64,000 nt of DNA from Cyclobacteriaceae bacterium (GTDB taxonomy: Bacteria; Bacteroidota; Bacteroidia; Cytophagales; Cyclobacteriaceae): positions 248,001 to 312,000 of the forward strand of contig JANQPQ010000056.1 of assembly GCA_028285445.1 (NCBI GenBank), given 5' to 3'. Of this stretch, positions 54,121 through 62,600 are shown piece by piece; positions within the stretch are counted from its first letter, which is position 1, and every line of letters starts with the position of its first letter. Made by a program: the position numbers and the translations under genes. The notes beneath the pieces are model-generated. The model was not told the DNA's origin and ran no database searches. It was given only the letters and a program-made list of their open reading frames with translations.

Positions 54121-54885
54121 ATGCGGCAGTCAATCGACATCAATTTCCAAAAGCATGCTTCTACCATACCAGCCAAAACTATGGGCATGTCGGTTGTTCA
54201 AACAGACAGTTTAACATACGTCGATAGCAGTTTGTCTTGCGACACCTTCAATATCATTCACGTCCATTCAAGCCCTGTTGCTAAGCGGGAATTAGAAACT
54301 GCGTTACAGCATTTCAAAGGGAACCAGCGTGAATTTTGCTTGTGGGTTTCAGACCAAAACCTGGATGATTCTGTGCTCACTCTTCTTTCTGACCTAAGCT
54401 TAAAAGAGCAAAATCAGGAAGTAGGAATGCTATTGAGTTTAGCACATTATCAACCAGTTTCATCTGAAGAACATAGCAATATCACCGTGGTAGATAGTCT
54501 GGAACTACTAAATGATTACAGCCATGTTATCGCTGCTAATTGGAACCCACCGGATGCCGACGTGGTTGCCTATTACAGCAAAACCAGCAGCTCTTATCTT
54601 GACGACAGTAGCGGCATAATACTGATGACTTACTATCATCAGTCAAAACCAGTAGCCACGGTCGAGTTGTTTCCTACAGATGATAAGACCGTCGGAGTTT
54701 ATGGATTAGCAACTTTGGAAGATGCGCGAGGCCAGGGAATTGGATCAGCTTTGATGACATTTGCACTAAATCAAGCCAAGTCCCTGGGGTACGAGCAGGT
54801 GGTGTTACAAGCATCAAACGATGGCCTGGGAATTTATCAGAAGCTGGGCTTTAAACAGTACAGCATCTATTACGAATACGCTTAA
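54121..54885 (+). CDS. GNAT acetyltransferase with a divergent N-terminal half
   Basis: 254 residues. The C-terminal 115 residues form a GNAT domain, with DARGQGIGSALM as the acetyl-CoA loop and GIYQKLGFKQYSIY at the end. The first 130 residues have no clear motif but resemble the size of a second, degraded GNAT domain. Proteins of this double-GNAT shape are known. It sits 14 bases after the cyclase-family gene and 12 before the YdeI-like gene. Confidence 0.82.
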   Translation: MRQSIDINFQKHASTIPAKTMGMSVVQTDSLTYVDSSLSCDTFNIIHVHSSPVAKRELETALQHFKGNQREFCLWVSDQNLDDSVLTLLSDLSLKEQNQEVGMLLSLAHYQPVSSEEHSNITVVDSLELLNDYSHVIAANWNPPDADVVAYYSKTSSSYLDDSSGIILMTYYHQSKPVATVELFPTDDKTVGVYGLATLEDARGQGIGSALMTFALNQAKSLGYEQVVLQASNDGLGIYQKLGFKQYSIYYEYA

Positions 54886-54897
54886 GTTTGCATAACC

Positions 54898-55455
54898 TTG
54901 GAAACCTTATATGTGATCGAACGAGCCGTCTGGAGACAATGGCTTGAAGCAAATTTTCAGAACAAGGAAGAGATTTGGCTGATTTATCCCAAAAAGGCCA
55001 CTGGCAAACCTCGTATCGAATACAACACTGCCGTAGAAGAAGCACTCTGTTTCGGATGGATCGACAGCATTGTAAAAGCCCTGGATGATGATCACACCAT
55101 GCAGCGTTTTTCAGTAAGAAAGCCGAAGAGTAGCTTTTCCCAACCTAATAAGGAAAGAATAAAATGGTTGCTGGCTAACAACCTTGTCCACCAATCCATT
55201 CTACCATCGGTGAAACACATTCCTGAAGAAAAATTCAACTTCCCAAAAGATATTATCGATGAGATCAAAGGGGACCCAAAAGCCTGGAAGCACTATCAGC
55301 AATTTTCTGATGCCTATAAGCGCATTAGAATTGCTTTTATAGATAGCGCCAGGAAAAGACCCGAAGAGTACCTGAAGCGGCTCCATAACTTCATTGAAAA
55401 GGCCCGTAAGAATGAGTTAATAAAAGGCTTTGGGGGTATTGATAAATACTACTAA
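54898..55455 (+). CDS. YdeI/OmpD-associated family protein
   Basis: 185 residues from TTG. The start is chosen because METLYVIERAVWRQWLEANF matches the usual opening of the family (YVxNREEWRxWL). EALCFGWIDSIVKALDDD and RFSVRKPKSSFSQ are the diagnostic blocks (DGxxxR-like, then RKPKSxWS). Members of this group are linked to bacteriocin protection or stress in E. coli, but no biochemical role is known. It closes the 52588-55455 operon with a 12-base gap. Confidence 0.87.
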   Translation: METLYVIERAVWRQWLEANFQNKEEIWLIYPKKATGKPRIEYNTAVEEALCFGWIDSIVKALDDDHTMQRFSVRKPKSSFSQPNKERIKWLLANNLVHQSILPSVKHIPEEKFNFPKDIIDEIKGDPKAWKHYQQFSDAYKRIRIAFIDSARKRPEEYLKRLHNFIEKARKNELIKGFGGIDKYY

Positions 55456-55544
55456 ACCTCGGCCACCACTGTTTTAAGTTGGATGCTAAATTGCGATATT
55501 TAAGACACTCTCTACAAAATTTTCAACTATAACACAGAATTGAA

Positions 55545-55877
55545 ATGCAGAAATTCCTTGTATTGTATCACGCACCAGCTGAGGCCATGCAAAGCATGTC
55601 CACAGCTACCCAAGAAGAAAAAGAAGCCGGTATGGCTGCCTGGATGGGCTGGAAAGAAAGGGCCGGCGATGCTGTAATTGACTTTGGATCTCCACTAATG
55701 CCGGGCGAAATCACGGGAGCAGATGGCAACTTCTCTCCCGAAATGAATGAGATCACCGGGTACTCAATCATGCAGGCTAATTCTGCCGATGAATTGAAAG
55801 GCATGCTGGCGGACCATCCACACCTTGGTTGGTGGGAAGGCTGCAAAGTCGAAGTAAAGCCATGTATTCCTATGTAG
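55545..55877 (+). CDS. YCII-related domain protein
   Basis: 110 residues. MQKFLVLYHAP, WKERAGDAVIDFGSPL, GYSIMQANSADEL and the terminal EVKPCIPM match the YCII/DGPF fold, a dimeric ferredoxin-like barrel with a His-Asp pair in some members. Many are encoded beside ECF sigma factors; here a WYL-type regulator follows instead. No catalytic activity can be argued. A hairpin follows the stop. Confidence 0.85.
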   Translation: MQKFLVLYHAPAEAMQSMSTATQEEKEAGMAAWMGWKERAGDAVIDFGSPLMPGEITGADGNFSPEMNEITGYSIMQANSADELKGMLADHPHLGWWEGCKVEVKPCIPM

Positions 55878-55894
55878 GAATCAGAGTTCTTTAG

Positions 55895-55923
55895 TACAGC
55901 CACCCGCCAAACGTGTGGCTGTA
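55895..55923 (+). terminator. Hairpin after the YCII gene
   Basis: TACAGCCAC (55895-55903) pairs perfectly with GTGGCTGTA (55915-55923) around 11 bases. The tail is C/T-rich rather than a clean T-run. Confidence 0.55.
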
Positions 55924-55954
55924 TCTCCCTTCTCCCCTCCAATCAATTATCCCA

Positions 55955-55985
55955 TTGACCCCACGTATAATTGGCCTTATCTTGC
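55955..55985 (+). promoter_or_regulatory. Bacteroidota-type promoter of the WYL regulator
   Basis: TTG at 55955-55957, 20-base spacer, TATCTTGC at 55978-55985. It lies 20 bases before the TTG codon at 56005 and downstream of an alternative GTG, which supports the 56005 start. Confidence 0.55.
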
Positions 55986-56004
55986 TGGCATAAATCTCTT
56001 GCTT

Positions 56005-56691
56005 TTGAAACGACTGGAAAGACTCACGGCTATTCTCTCCTACTTACAATCGAGGAGGTTCACCTCCATAACGCAAATTGAAGACAAGTTTGGAGTTAGC
56101 GAACGCACCATCTTCAGGGATTTGAGGTCGCTGGAAGAAGCTGGAGTACCGCTGGGTTTTGAGCGCGATAAGGGCTATTTCATCACAGCCGGGCACTTTA
56201 TTCCGCCATTAGCTTTTTCTATTGAAGAGGCCAAGTCACTCATCTTTGTTGAGCAACTCGCACGCAAATATACTGATCCTGAAACCTACAGGAATTTTTC
56301 GTCCGCCTTGGAAAAGATTAAGAACAAACTAAAAGAGCAGCAATTAGAACAGGTCGAATCTCTACAGGATCAGGTTGGGGCTTACATTGGAGAAGACGGA
56401 CCTCCACCCTATTTACATCAGGCTGAACAGGCTTGCTCCCAAGAGAACATTTTGAAGATTGAGTATACCGATAAGCATGGCAAAACTAGCAATCGGTCAA
56501 TTGAGCCCATTGGTTTGGTATTCTATGGACAAACCTGGCATATAATTGCCTTCTGCCATTTGCGCAACGACTATCGAGATTTTTCAGTAAACAGGGTTTT
56601 GAAGCTCACCAACACCACTGAGAAATTCCAGGCACCAAGGTTGTCCCTGGAAGAATATATTAAAAAAATAGAGTTGGAAGAAAATCACTGA
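56005..56691 (+). CDS. YafY-like HTH-WYL transcriptional regulator
   Basis: 228 residues from the TTG at 56005. Family members begin with (M)xRxxRLxAIL, and KRLERLTAILSYLQ fits this start; a promoter lies just upstream, so the GTG at 55915 is unlikely. The DeoR-type HTH (about 3-55) has VSERTIFRDLRSLEEAGVP. The WYL-type domain (about 140-205) includes RSIEPIGLVFYGQTWHIIAF and RDFSVNRV. WYL regulators often bind ligands or nucleic acids and also regulate defence islands, though no defence genes are present here. Confidence 0.87.
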   Translation: MKRLERLTAILSYLQSRRFTSITQIEDKFGVSERTIFRDLRSLEEAGVPLGFERDKGYFITAGHFIPPLAFSIEEAKSLIFVEQLARKYTDPETYRNFSSALEKIKNKLKEQQLEQVESLQDQVGAYIGEDGPPPYLHQAEQACSQENILKIEYTDKHGKTSNRSIEPIGLVFYGQTWHIIAFCHLRNDYRDFSVNRVLKLTNTTEKFQAPRLSLEEYIKKIELEENH

Positions 56692-56739
56692 CATAGGGTT
56701 GTCAGTAAGCAGCAGCAACTTAGGGCAAAATGAAAAATT

Positions 56740-57000
56740 ATGACTAACAAGAATTGCCAAAGCTGCGGCATGCCTTTAAAAAGAGACCCACAAAACGGAG
56801 GCACAAATGCGGACGGTAGCAAAAGTGAGCTGTTTTGTAGCCATTGTTACCAGGAAGGCGCTTTTACCCAACCAGAAATGACTGCAGTGGAGATGCAACT
56901 ATTTGTAAAAGGCAAGATGAAAGACATGGGCTTCCCAGGCTTCCTGGCTGGACTATTTACCAGAGGCATTCCTAAACTACAAAGGTGGCAAAGTCAATAA
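56740..57000 (+). CDS. Small zinc-ribbon protein
   Basis: 86 residues. CQSCGMPL (Cys6/Cys9) and FCSHCYQEG (paired cysteines) form a treble-type zinc ribbon of the Zn_ribbon_2 group. The C-terminus PGFLAGLFTRGIPKL is amphipathic. It follows the WYL gene by 48 bases, and its final 16 bases overlap the HEAT-repeat gene's GTG start. The function is unknown. Confidence 0.8.
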   Translation: MTNKNCQSCGMPLKRDPQNGGTNADGSKSELFCSHCYQEGAFTQPEMTAVEMQLFVKGKMKDMGFPGFLAGLFTRGIPKLQRWQSQ

Positions 57001-57623
57001 ACGTCTTACCGCGACTGGCATCATCCCTGAAGCGTAGAGATGAGGTACCAAATCAGGAATTGGCCAGAGAAATTATTACCGCCGAGGATGGCTTGGCCAT
57101 TAAAGAGTTAGTTAATCTTCTCGAGACTGGCACCACACCAATCAAAAATGACTGCATAAAAGTGCTTTATGAGATTGGAGAAACTGAGCCTAAGCTGATT
57201 GCGGAATTCTTGCCAAGCTTTTTGCAAACATTGCATTCAAAGAACAACCGGTTACAATGGGGAGCCATGACGGCAATTAGTAGTATTGCCCGGGTACTTC
57301 CGGATGAAGTCTATCAACTGATACCAGGCATACTTGAGGTAGCTAACAACGGCTCTGTAATTACGAAGGACAAGGCTTTTCTTACCCTTGTTTATCTCGC
57401 CCAAAATCCGGGTAGCCTAAGGCAGACAGGCTATCTGATGCTTGAGCAATTAGATGCAAGTGCCGAGAATCAATTTCCGCGTTACTGCGAGCAGGCCGTT
57501 CAAGTCATACCCCCAGATTTACATAGCAAGTTAGTAGCACTAATGCAACGACGTTTACCAGAAATGCAAAAGGCTAGCAGCAAGCAACGTGTGGAGAAAG
57601 TGCTGAAAAAATTGAATAGTTAG
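56985..57623 (+). CDS. HEAT-repeat-like protein
   Basis: 212 residues from a GTG that lies inside the zinc-ribbon gene in another frame (16-base overlap). The sequence is helical throughout with several HEAT-type helix pairs (GLAIKELVNLLETGT, NDCIKVLYEIGETEP, LQWGAMTAISSIARVLP, KDKAFLTLVYLAQNP). Such solenoids bind proteins or nucleic acids. The ATG/GTG placement and the tight overlap suggest translational coupling to the zinc-ribbon protein and a joint complex. Confidence 0.75.
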   Translation: MAKSINVLPRLASSLKRRDEVPNQELAREIITAEDGLAIKELVNLLETGTTPIKNDCIKVLYEIGETEPKLIAEFLPSFLQTLHSKNNRLQWGAMTAISSIARVLPDEVYQLIPGILEVANNGSVITKDKAFLTLVYLAQNPGSLRQTGYLMLEQLDASAENQFPRYCEQAVQVIPPDLHSKLVALMQRRLPEMQKASSKQRVEKVLKKLNS

Positions 57624-57647
57624 AACCTTGACATAATACCAACAACA

Positions 57648-58025
57648 ATGGAATCGATAACCGCAAACATTTTCGTTCAAGACATAAAGGAAACCATTGC
57701 GTTCTATAACACACTAGGTTTCAAAATTATTAATCAAAACCCTGAAGGAGATGACCCAATTTGGGTTCTGATGACCTGTGGGGAAGCGGAGTTGATGTTC
57801 CAGAGCTTCGAAAGCCTGGGAACGGATCTTCCACAAATATCTCGAGATAAAGGAGGCTCTCTGCTGCTTTATGTTAAAATGAAAGGAATTGAGGCATTTT
57901 ACCAGGATGTGAAGCACAAAGTAAATACCCTCACTGGCTTGGAAAAGACTTTTTACGACGCTAATGAATTCTCCGTGATAGACAACAATGGCTACGTTTT
58001 AACCTTTGCCGAATTTCCGGAATGA
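57648..58025 (+). CDS. VOC-superfamily protein
   Basis: 125 residues. ITANIFVQDIKETIAFYNTLGF is the standard VOC beginning (two adjacent pieces), and FSVIDNNGYVLTFAEF the last strand. AELMFQSFESLGTDLPQ sits in the variable loop. It is similar in length to the VOC protein at 29269. It is probably a small-molecule-binding or glyoxalase/bleomycin-resistance-like protein; no metal ligands can be assigned safely. It lies 24 bases after the HEAT-repeat gene. Confidence 0.86.
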   Translation: MESITANIFVQDIKETIAFYNTLGFKIINQNPEGDDPIWVLMTCGEAELMFQSFESLGTDLPQISRDKGGSLLLYVKMKGIEAFYQDVKHKVNTLTGLEKTFYDANEFSVIDNNGYVLTFAEFPE

Positions 58026-58120
58026 AAGGGCCACAGAAAAACATCAGAATAACCTAAACACCTCAAAACAACTTTGCGGGAGTTGACCTCGTATTCCAAG
58101 AAAACCCCAACCCTTGGTAT

Positions 58121-59296
58121 ATGAAACGTCTATCCTATTGTTCATTTTTCGCTTTTCTTTTCCTCATTTCATGCTCGCAATCAAGCGAAGAAAGTAGCCA
58201 GAATTTACTGGGACAGGCAGAGACCGCTTTCGCAGATCAGAACTTCGAGTCGGCCAAGAGCCTGGCCCTGCAGAGTATTGATGACAATGAACTTTCGAAT
58301 ATTTCCAAAGCAAATGCTCACTATATAGTAGCAAGAACTTCGGCCTTAACGGGTGATTTTGAAATGGCTGTAAGCCACGGAGAGCCTGGAGCCCGCTTGG
58401 CCAGAGAACTTGATGACTATGAGTTGGAATACAAGCTTAACAACACCCTAAGTTGGTCTTATTTTGAGCTGGGCAGAGGATTCTCTGAAACTAAAGATCA
58501 TCAACAGCGGCAATTGGAAGTAGTTGAACAAATGAATGATGAAGGTGCCAAGGCCCTTGTTTACAACAACTATGGCTACGACGCTACAGTAGCCGGACAA
58601 GTGCACTTGTCTGAAGCCTTGGATTATGTTGAAAAAGCTAACACCTACTACGCCCGAAATGAAAACAACAACGGAAGATGGTATACCCTGATGAATCTAA
58701 CCTGGCAACATCGCTTGCTTGGTAACCTGCAAAAATCTGTGGAGTACGGACGATTATCAGCAGCACAGGCGGAGGCGGATGATGACAGACACGCTATTGT
58801 TGAGAGCATCGCCAATTTGGGTGAGACACTGCTAATGCAAGAAGCAATTGAAGAGGCAACACCATTGTATCAAAAAGCGCTCGACGTAGCATCGCAGGAA
58901 AATGACAGAGACAAGTACGTGTATGATGTCTATTATGCCCGTTACCTGTGGGAGTCAGGGCAAAAAGACAAAGCCATTGAAACCCTGGAGATGGCCATAT
59001 CATTTCTGGTGACAAGTGAGATATTTTACGAAATGCTTGGCAGGGCCCTACTAGCGGAGTTTAGTTTTCAACAAGGTGATATTGAGAAAGCTAAGTCCCA
59101 AATTGAGGTTTTCAATAACCCCAGAGCTAGTTATATCTCCCAAGAAGCACGGGTAATGGCAATCATTGTAGAATCGAAGATTCTGGAGCTGGAAGGAGCT
59201 TCTGAACAAGCAAGCAAGCTGATAGAAGAAGCTGCCACCGCAGTTGATCAATCTGGAGCTGTTTACTTGCGAAATTTGCTCACCATTAATCAGTAG
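58121..59296 (+). CDS. TPR-rich lipoprotein
   Basis: 391 residues. The signal ends LISC, a lipobox. The remainder is helical with recurrent TPR-like units (LLGQAETAFADQNFESAKSL, ANAHYIVARTSALTGDFEMA, EATPLYQKALDVASQENDRD, then SGQKDKAIETLEMAI). It resembles the solenoid part of lipoproteins or MalT-type regulators but has no DNA-binding domain. It is anchored to the envelope and may scaffold other proteins. It precedes the FtsX permease gene by 150 bases carrying two palindromes. Confidence 0.8.
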   Translation: MKRLSYCSFFAFLFLISCSQSSEESSQNLLGQAETAFADQNFESAKSLALQSIDDNELSNISKANAHYIVARTSALTGDFEMAVSHGEPGARLARELDDYELEYKLNNTLSWSYFELGRGFSETKDHQQRQLEVVEQMNDEGAKALVYNNYGYDATVAGQVHLSEALDYVEKANTYYARNENNNGRWYTLMNLTWQHRLLGNLQKSVEYGRLSAAQAEADDDRHAIVESIANLGETLLMQEAIEEATPLYQKALDVASQENDRDKYVYDVYYARYLWESGQKDKAIETLEMAISFLVTSEIFYEMLGRALLAEFSFQQGDIEKAKSQIEVFNNPRASYISQEARVMAIIVESKILELEGASEQASKLIEEAATAVDQSGAVYLRNLLTINQ

Positions 59297-59374
59297 GTTT
59301 CTCCTGAAGATAAAGCCAAGTGATAATTTTCCTGTTGCCAACTGGTAGGAATATCCTTTTTACGCTAGCTTCGT

Positions 59375-59434
59375 ATACTACAAAATAGTATTTGTTATTA
59401 GAGCTCAAAATAGCAATACTATTTAATAGTATTG
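59375..59434. promoter_or_regulatory. Two palindromic operators before the FtsX permease
   Basis: Site 1: ATACTA (59375-59380), 5 bases, TAGTAT (59386-59391). Site 2: CAATACTATT (59414-59423), one T, AATAGTATTG (59425-59434), a perfect 21-bp palindrome. Both share ATACTA/TAGTAT arms and lie 13-72 bases before the ATG at 59447. This suggests a repressor dimer binding two sites. Confidence 0.6.
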
Positions 59435-59446
59435 AATTAATAGTAA

Positions 59447-62035
59447 ATGCAAAAACCCTCACCCAAACCTCCTACTCTACCACTAAGATTTCTAAAGTGG
59501 TTCTGTAGGCCCAACTATTACCTGGATATCGAAGGAGATCTGCTGGAGCTGTATGAAAAAAGGCGGATATCTCGCGGCAAGTACAGGGCCAACTTCTACC
59601 TACTTAAAGACATTCTGCTCCTGATCAGACCGGGCATTATCAAAGAAATAAAGATTGGTCATAAATTCAATTATATGGGCTCGCTAAGTCACGTTACGCT
59701 TATTTCATTTCGCAACATTATCAGGCATAAAACTTCTTTTCTAATTAATATGGTGGGATTAGCAACAGGCCTGAGTTGCGCCATCTTAATTATGCTCTGG
59801 GTAAACCACGAGCTAGCCATAGACAGATTTCATGCGAACTCCGACCGTCTTTACCAGGTCATGAGAACCTATAAAACGACCGAGGGTACCAATACTTTCG
59901 ACTGGACATCCGGACTATTAGCGGATGCTTTGCAAGAAGAAATCCCTGAGGTTGAAAATGCCACGAAGGTTTATCCGGTGAGAGACATGGCGACGGTATC
60001 GGTTAAGGATGAGGAGAAACTTCGTGTACACCCAATCTATACCGACGGTGGGTTCTTTGATATATTTTCTTTTCCGATTATCTCCGGTAACACGTCCTCA
60101 TTTGCTAAGAATCAGACTGGTATAGCCATTTCCCATACCCTTGCCCTTAACCTTTTTGGTCAAGTTAAAGGAGCCATTGGTACTACGGTTAATTATTCCC
60201 ATGCAGCAGAATCCGGTAGTTATGTAGTTGGGGCAGTGTTTGAGGTACCAGAAGAATCTACACTGCAGTTTGACATAGTGCTACCCTATACAGTTTACGC
60301 CAGAGCCAACCCTGACAAGCATCGTTGGTCGTATCGTGATCCCAGCACTTTTATTCTAGCCCAGGCGGGCGTTCCTGCTGAGCTCATTAATCAAAAAATG
60401 ACTGCACTTCTTCGCAAACATGTCGGCCCGGAATCCGGAGCATTCCTGTCACTTTATCAAGATAGGTATCTGAATGGTCTCTATGAGGATGGTAAGCAAA
60501 CCGGTGGAAGGATGATTTACATTAAGCTCTTTTCATTAGTAGGGATATTTGTGTTACTGATCGCGGCCATTAACTACATTAATTTAAGTACTGCCCAATC
60601 TAGCCTGAGATTGAAGGAAGTCGGAGTAAAGAAAGTCCTGGGAGCGGCACGTGGAGTGTTACTAGTCCAGTTTCTGGGGGAATCGATAATCACGGTGATG
60701 ATTGCTTTGGCGGTGGCGCTAGGCCTGGTGTACTTGCTGCTACCCGTTATCAACACCTTGATGGATAGCAACCTGGTTTTGGGTTTTGATCATAATCTCC
60801 TCTATGTGGCAGCATTAACGGCTTTTACAGGTTTGATCTCTGGCTCCTATCCTGCCCTGGTTATATCTGGTTTCAATCCCCTTGCATTGTTACAAGGAAA
60901 GGCAAATCAGCAACCAGGAAGCCTAGGTCTTCGCCAAATCCTGGTAACTTTTCAATTCACGCTTTCCATTATTTTCCTGGTGATGGTATTAGTTGTTTAC
61001 AACCAAACCAACCTAATCCGGAGTACCAATCTGGGCTACGACAGGGAGAATATCGTGTATTTCAATAAGGGCAATGAGCTTGCCATTGGATTCGAGGCTT
61101 TTCTCAATGAATTTTCAAACATCACCGGAGTAGAGGCCGTGGCTGGCTTCGATCATAACATTCTTGACAACTATGGAACTACCATTGGCGTGTCATGGGA
61201 AGGCAAATCAGAAGAAGATCAGATCCCTTTTAGTTACATCACCGCCAATTATGGGTACCTGGATTTGCTTGGAGTGAAATTAGCTGAAGGCAGAACATAC
61301 TCAAAGGAGTTCGCTTCTGAAAATGATCAAATCCTTTTCAATGAAGCGGCAATTGAAACAATGGGGTTGCAGAATCCAATCGGCCAAACAATTCGATTTT
61401 GGGGAAGGGATAGGCAAATAATTGGAGTGGTGAAAGATTTCCACTACGCCACCATGTATGAGCAAATTAAGCCATGTGCATTCATACTACGGGAGGATAG
61501 TCAGAATATAATGGTGAAATTAAGCGCTGGCCAGCCCAGACCTATTCTGGAAGAAATGGAGGCGATTTACAGCAAGTATTCCGATGGATCACCCCTGGAG
61601 TTAAGCTTTCTTGATTGGGAATATGAACGTATGTATCAATCTGAGAATCAGGCGGCCATACTCTCCAATTTCTTCACCGCGATTACAGTAGTCATTTCAT
61701 GTTTGGGACTTTTTGGATTAGCAGCTTTTACTGCCGCCCGAAAAGTTAAAGAAATTGGCATTCGTAAATTCCTGGGGGCAAAACCTATTGGGATTGTTAA
61801 GCTACTAAGTGTCGATTTTACCAAGATTATTGTGCTTGCCATTTTCCTGGCTTTGCCCGTGAGCTATATTCTCGCCAATACCTGGTTATCCAGCTTTGCT
61901 TACCGCATACACTTGCAATGGTGGTATTTCGCCGGGGCGGGCTTTAGTGCTCTTTTAATTGCTTGGTTTACAATAGCCACCTTAACCTACAAGGCTGCGA
62001 AAGTTAGTCCAGCACAGTGCCTGCGCGAGGAGTAG
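59447..62035 (+). CDS. FtsX/MacB permease with N-terminal permease-prefix domain
   Basis: 862 residues. The first 75 residues (LRFLKWFCRPNYYLDIEGDL, LLELYEKRR, LLKDILLLIRP) form the permease-prefix domain, followed by two MacB_PCD-FtsX units with about eight TM helices. The coupling-helix motifs LRLKEVGVKKVLGAARG and RKVKEIGIRKFLGAK are present. Permease-prefix proteins are typically co-encoded with a PadR-family repressor; no PadR gene is in this window, but two strong palindromes precede this gene. No ATPase is adjacent. Confidence 0.9.
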   Translation: MQKPSPKPPTLPLRFLKWFCRPNYYLDIEGDLLELYEKRRISRGKYRANFYLLKDILLLIRPGIIKEIKIGHKFNYMGSLSHVTLISFRNIIRHKTSFLINMVGLATGLSCAILIMLWVNHELAIDRFHANSDRLYQVMRTYKTTEGTNTFDWTSGLLADALQEEIPEVENATKVYPVRDMATVSVKDEEKLRVHPIYTDGGFFDIFSFPIISGNTSSFAKNQTGIAISHTLALNLFGQVKGAIGTTVNYSHAAESGSYVVGAVFEVPEESTLQFDIVLPYTVYARANPDKHRWSYRDPSTFILAQAGVPAELINQKMTALLRKHVGPESGAFLSLYQDRYLNGLYEDGKQTGGRMIYIKLFSLVGIFVLLIAAINYINLSTAQSSLRLKEVGVKKVLGAARGVLLVQFLGESIITVMIALAVALGLVYLLLPVINTLMDSNLVLGFDHNLLYVAALTAFTGLISGSYPALVISGFNPLALLQGKANQQPGSLGLRQILVTFQFTLSIIFLVMVLVVYNQTNLIRSTNLGYDRENIVYFNKGNELAIGFEAFLNEFSNITGVEAVAGFDHNILDNYGTTIGVSWEGKSEEDQIPFSYITANYGYLDLLGVKLAEGRTYSKEFASENDQILFNEAAIETMGLQNPIGQTIRFWGRDRQIIGVVKDFHYATMYEQIKPCAFILREDSQNIMVKLSAGQPRPILEEMEAIYSKYSDGSPLELSFLDWEYERMYQSENQAAILSNFFTAITVVISCLGLFGLAAFTAARKVKEIGIRKFLGAKPIGIVKLLSVDFTKIIVLAIFLALPVSYILANTWLSSFAYRIHLQWWYFAGAGFSALLIAWFTIATLTYKAAKVSPAQCLREE

Positions 62036-62044
62036 GCGTTGTCT

Positions 62045-62572
62045 TTACCCCTGAGCAAATTGCTTTCGAACACGACTTAGTTGTGTGGGAGTGATTCCCA
62101 AATATTGAGCTATGTAATAATGGGGAATGCGATTGAGCAATCCGGGATAGTCGCGCATAAAGGCTTGGTACTTCTCCCTGGCATCCAAATTCAATAGTGA
62201 AACTACTCTGGAATGTACTTGGTTATTGAGCTTCTCAAACTCACTGTTAATGATTTCAGTAATCTTGCTGTCTTTGTTAACATGCCTCATTACTTCTGCA
62301 AAATTGGCTACAGTTATTTCACAATCTTCCAGCGCCTGAATTGTGAAGGTAACATTGACATTGGGTATGAAACTGGCGATAACCATATCCTCTTCCTGAT
62401 AGAAATGCGTGGTAATCTCATTCCCATCTTGGTCGAGAACAAAACCCCTCATCACTCCTTTCACTAGCCTGCCTATTTTAGAACAGGGCCTCCCTTGCAC
62501 TAGAAAGTTGCTGCCACTCTCCAGTTGCTCATCTTTGTGCAGTGAGTCATTGAGTATGTCGCTTGAATTCAT
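62045..62572 (-). CDS. Crp/Fnr-family transcriptional regulator
   Basis: 175 residues from the ATG at 62572 (an upstream in-frame TTG is less likely). A cNMP-binding-like barrel (about 15-110) and an HTH (IPHYYIAQYLGITPTQLSRV) are visible. The phosphate-binding cassette is absent, so it is unlikely to bind cAMP in the classical way. It ends the minus-strand operon that begins with the HEAH-motif protein, 28 bases upstream, and is convergent with the FtsX permease gene. It is similar in design to the protein at 1455. Confidence 0.87.
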   Translation of the reverse strand: MNSSDILNDSLHKDEQLESGSNFLVQGRPCSKIGRLVKGVMRGFVLDQDGNEITTHFYQEEDMVIASFIPNVNVTFTIQALEDCEITVANFAEVMRHVNKDSKITEIINSEFEKLNNQVHSRVVSLLNLDAREKYQAFMRDYPGLLNRIPHYYIAQYLGITPTQLSRVRKQFAQG

Positions 62573-62600
62573 TTTTACTACTACCAATGTTGCAAGCTAT

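Noticed and set aside
55915-56004. Upstream GTG start of the WYL regulator
   Set aside because: Adds 30 non-family residues and lies upstream of a well-formed promoter at 55955-55985.
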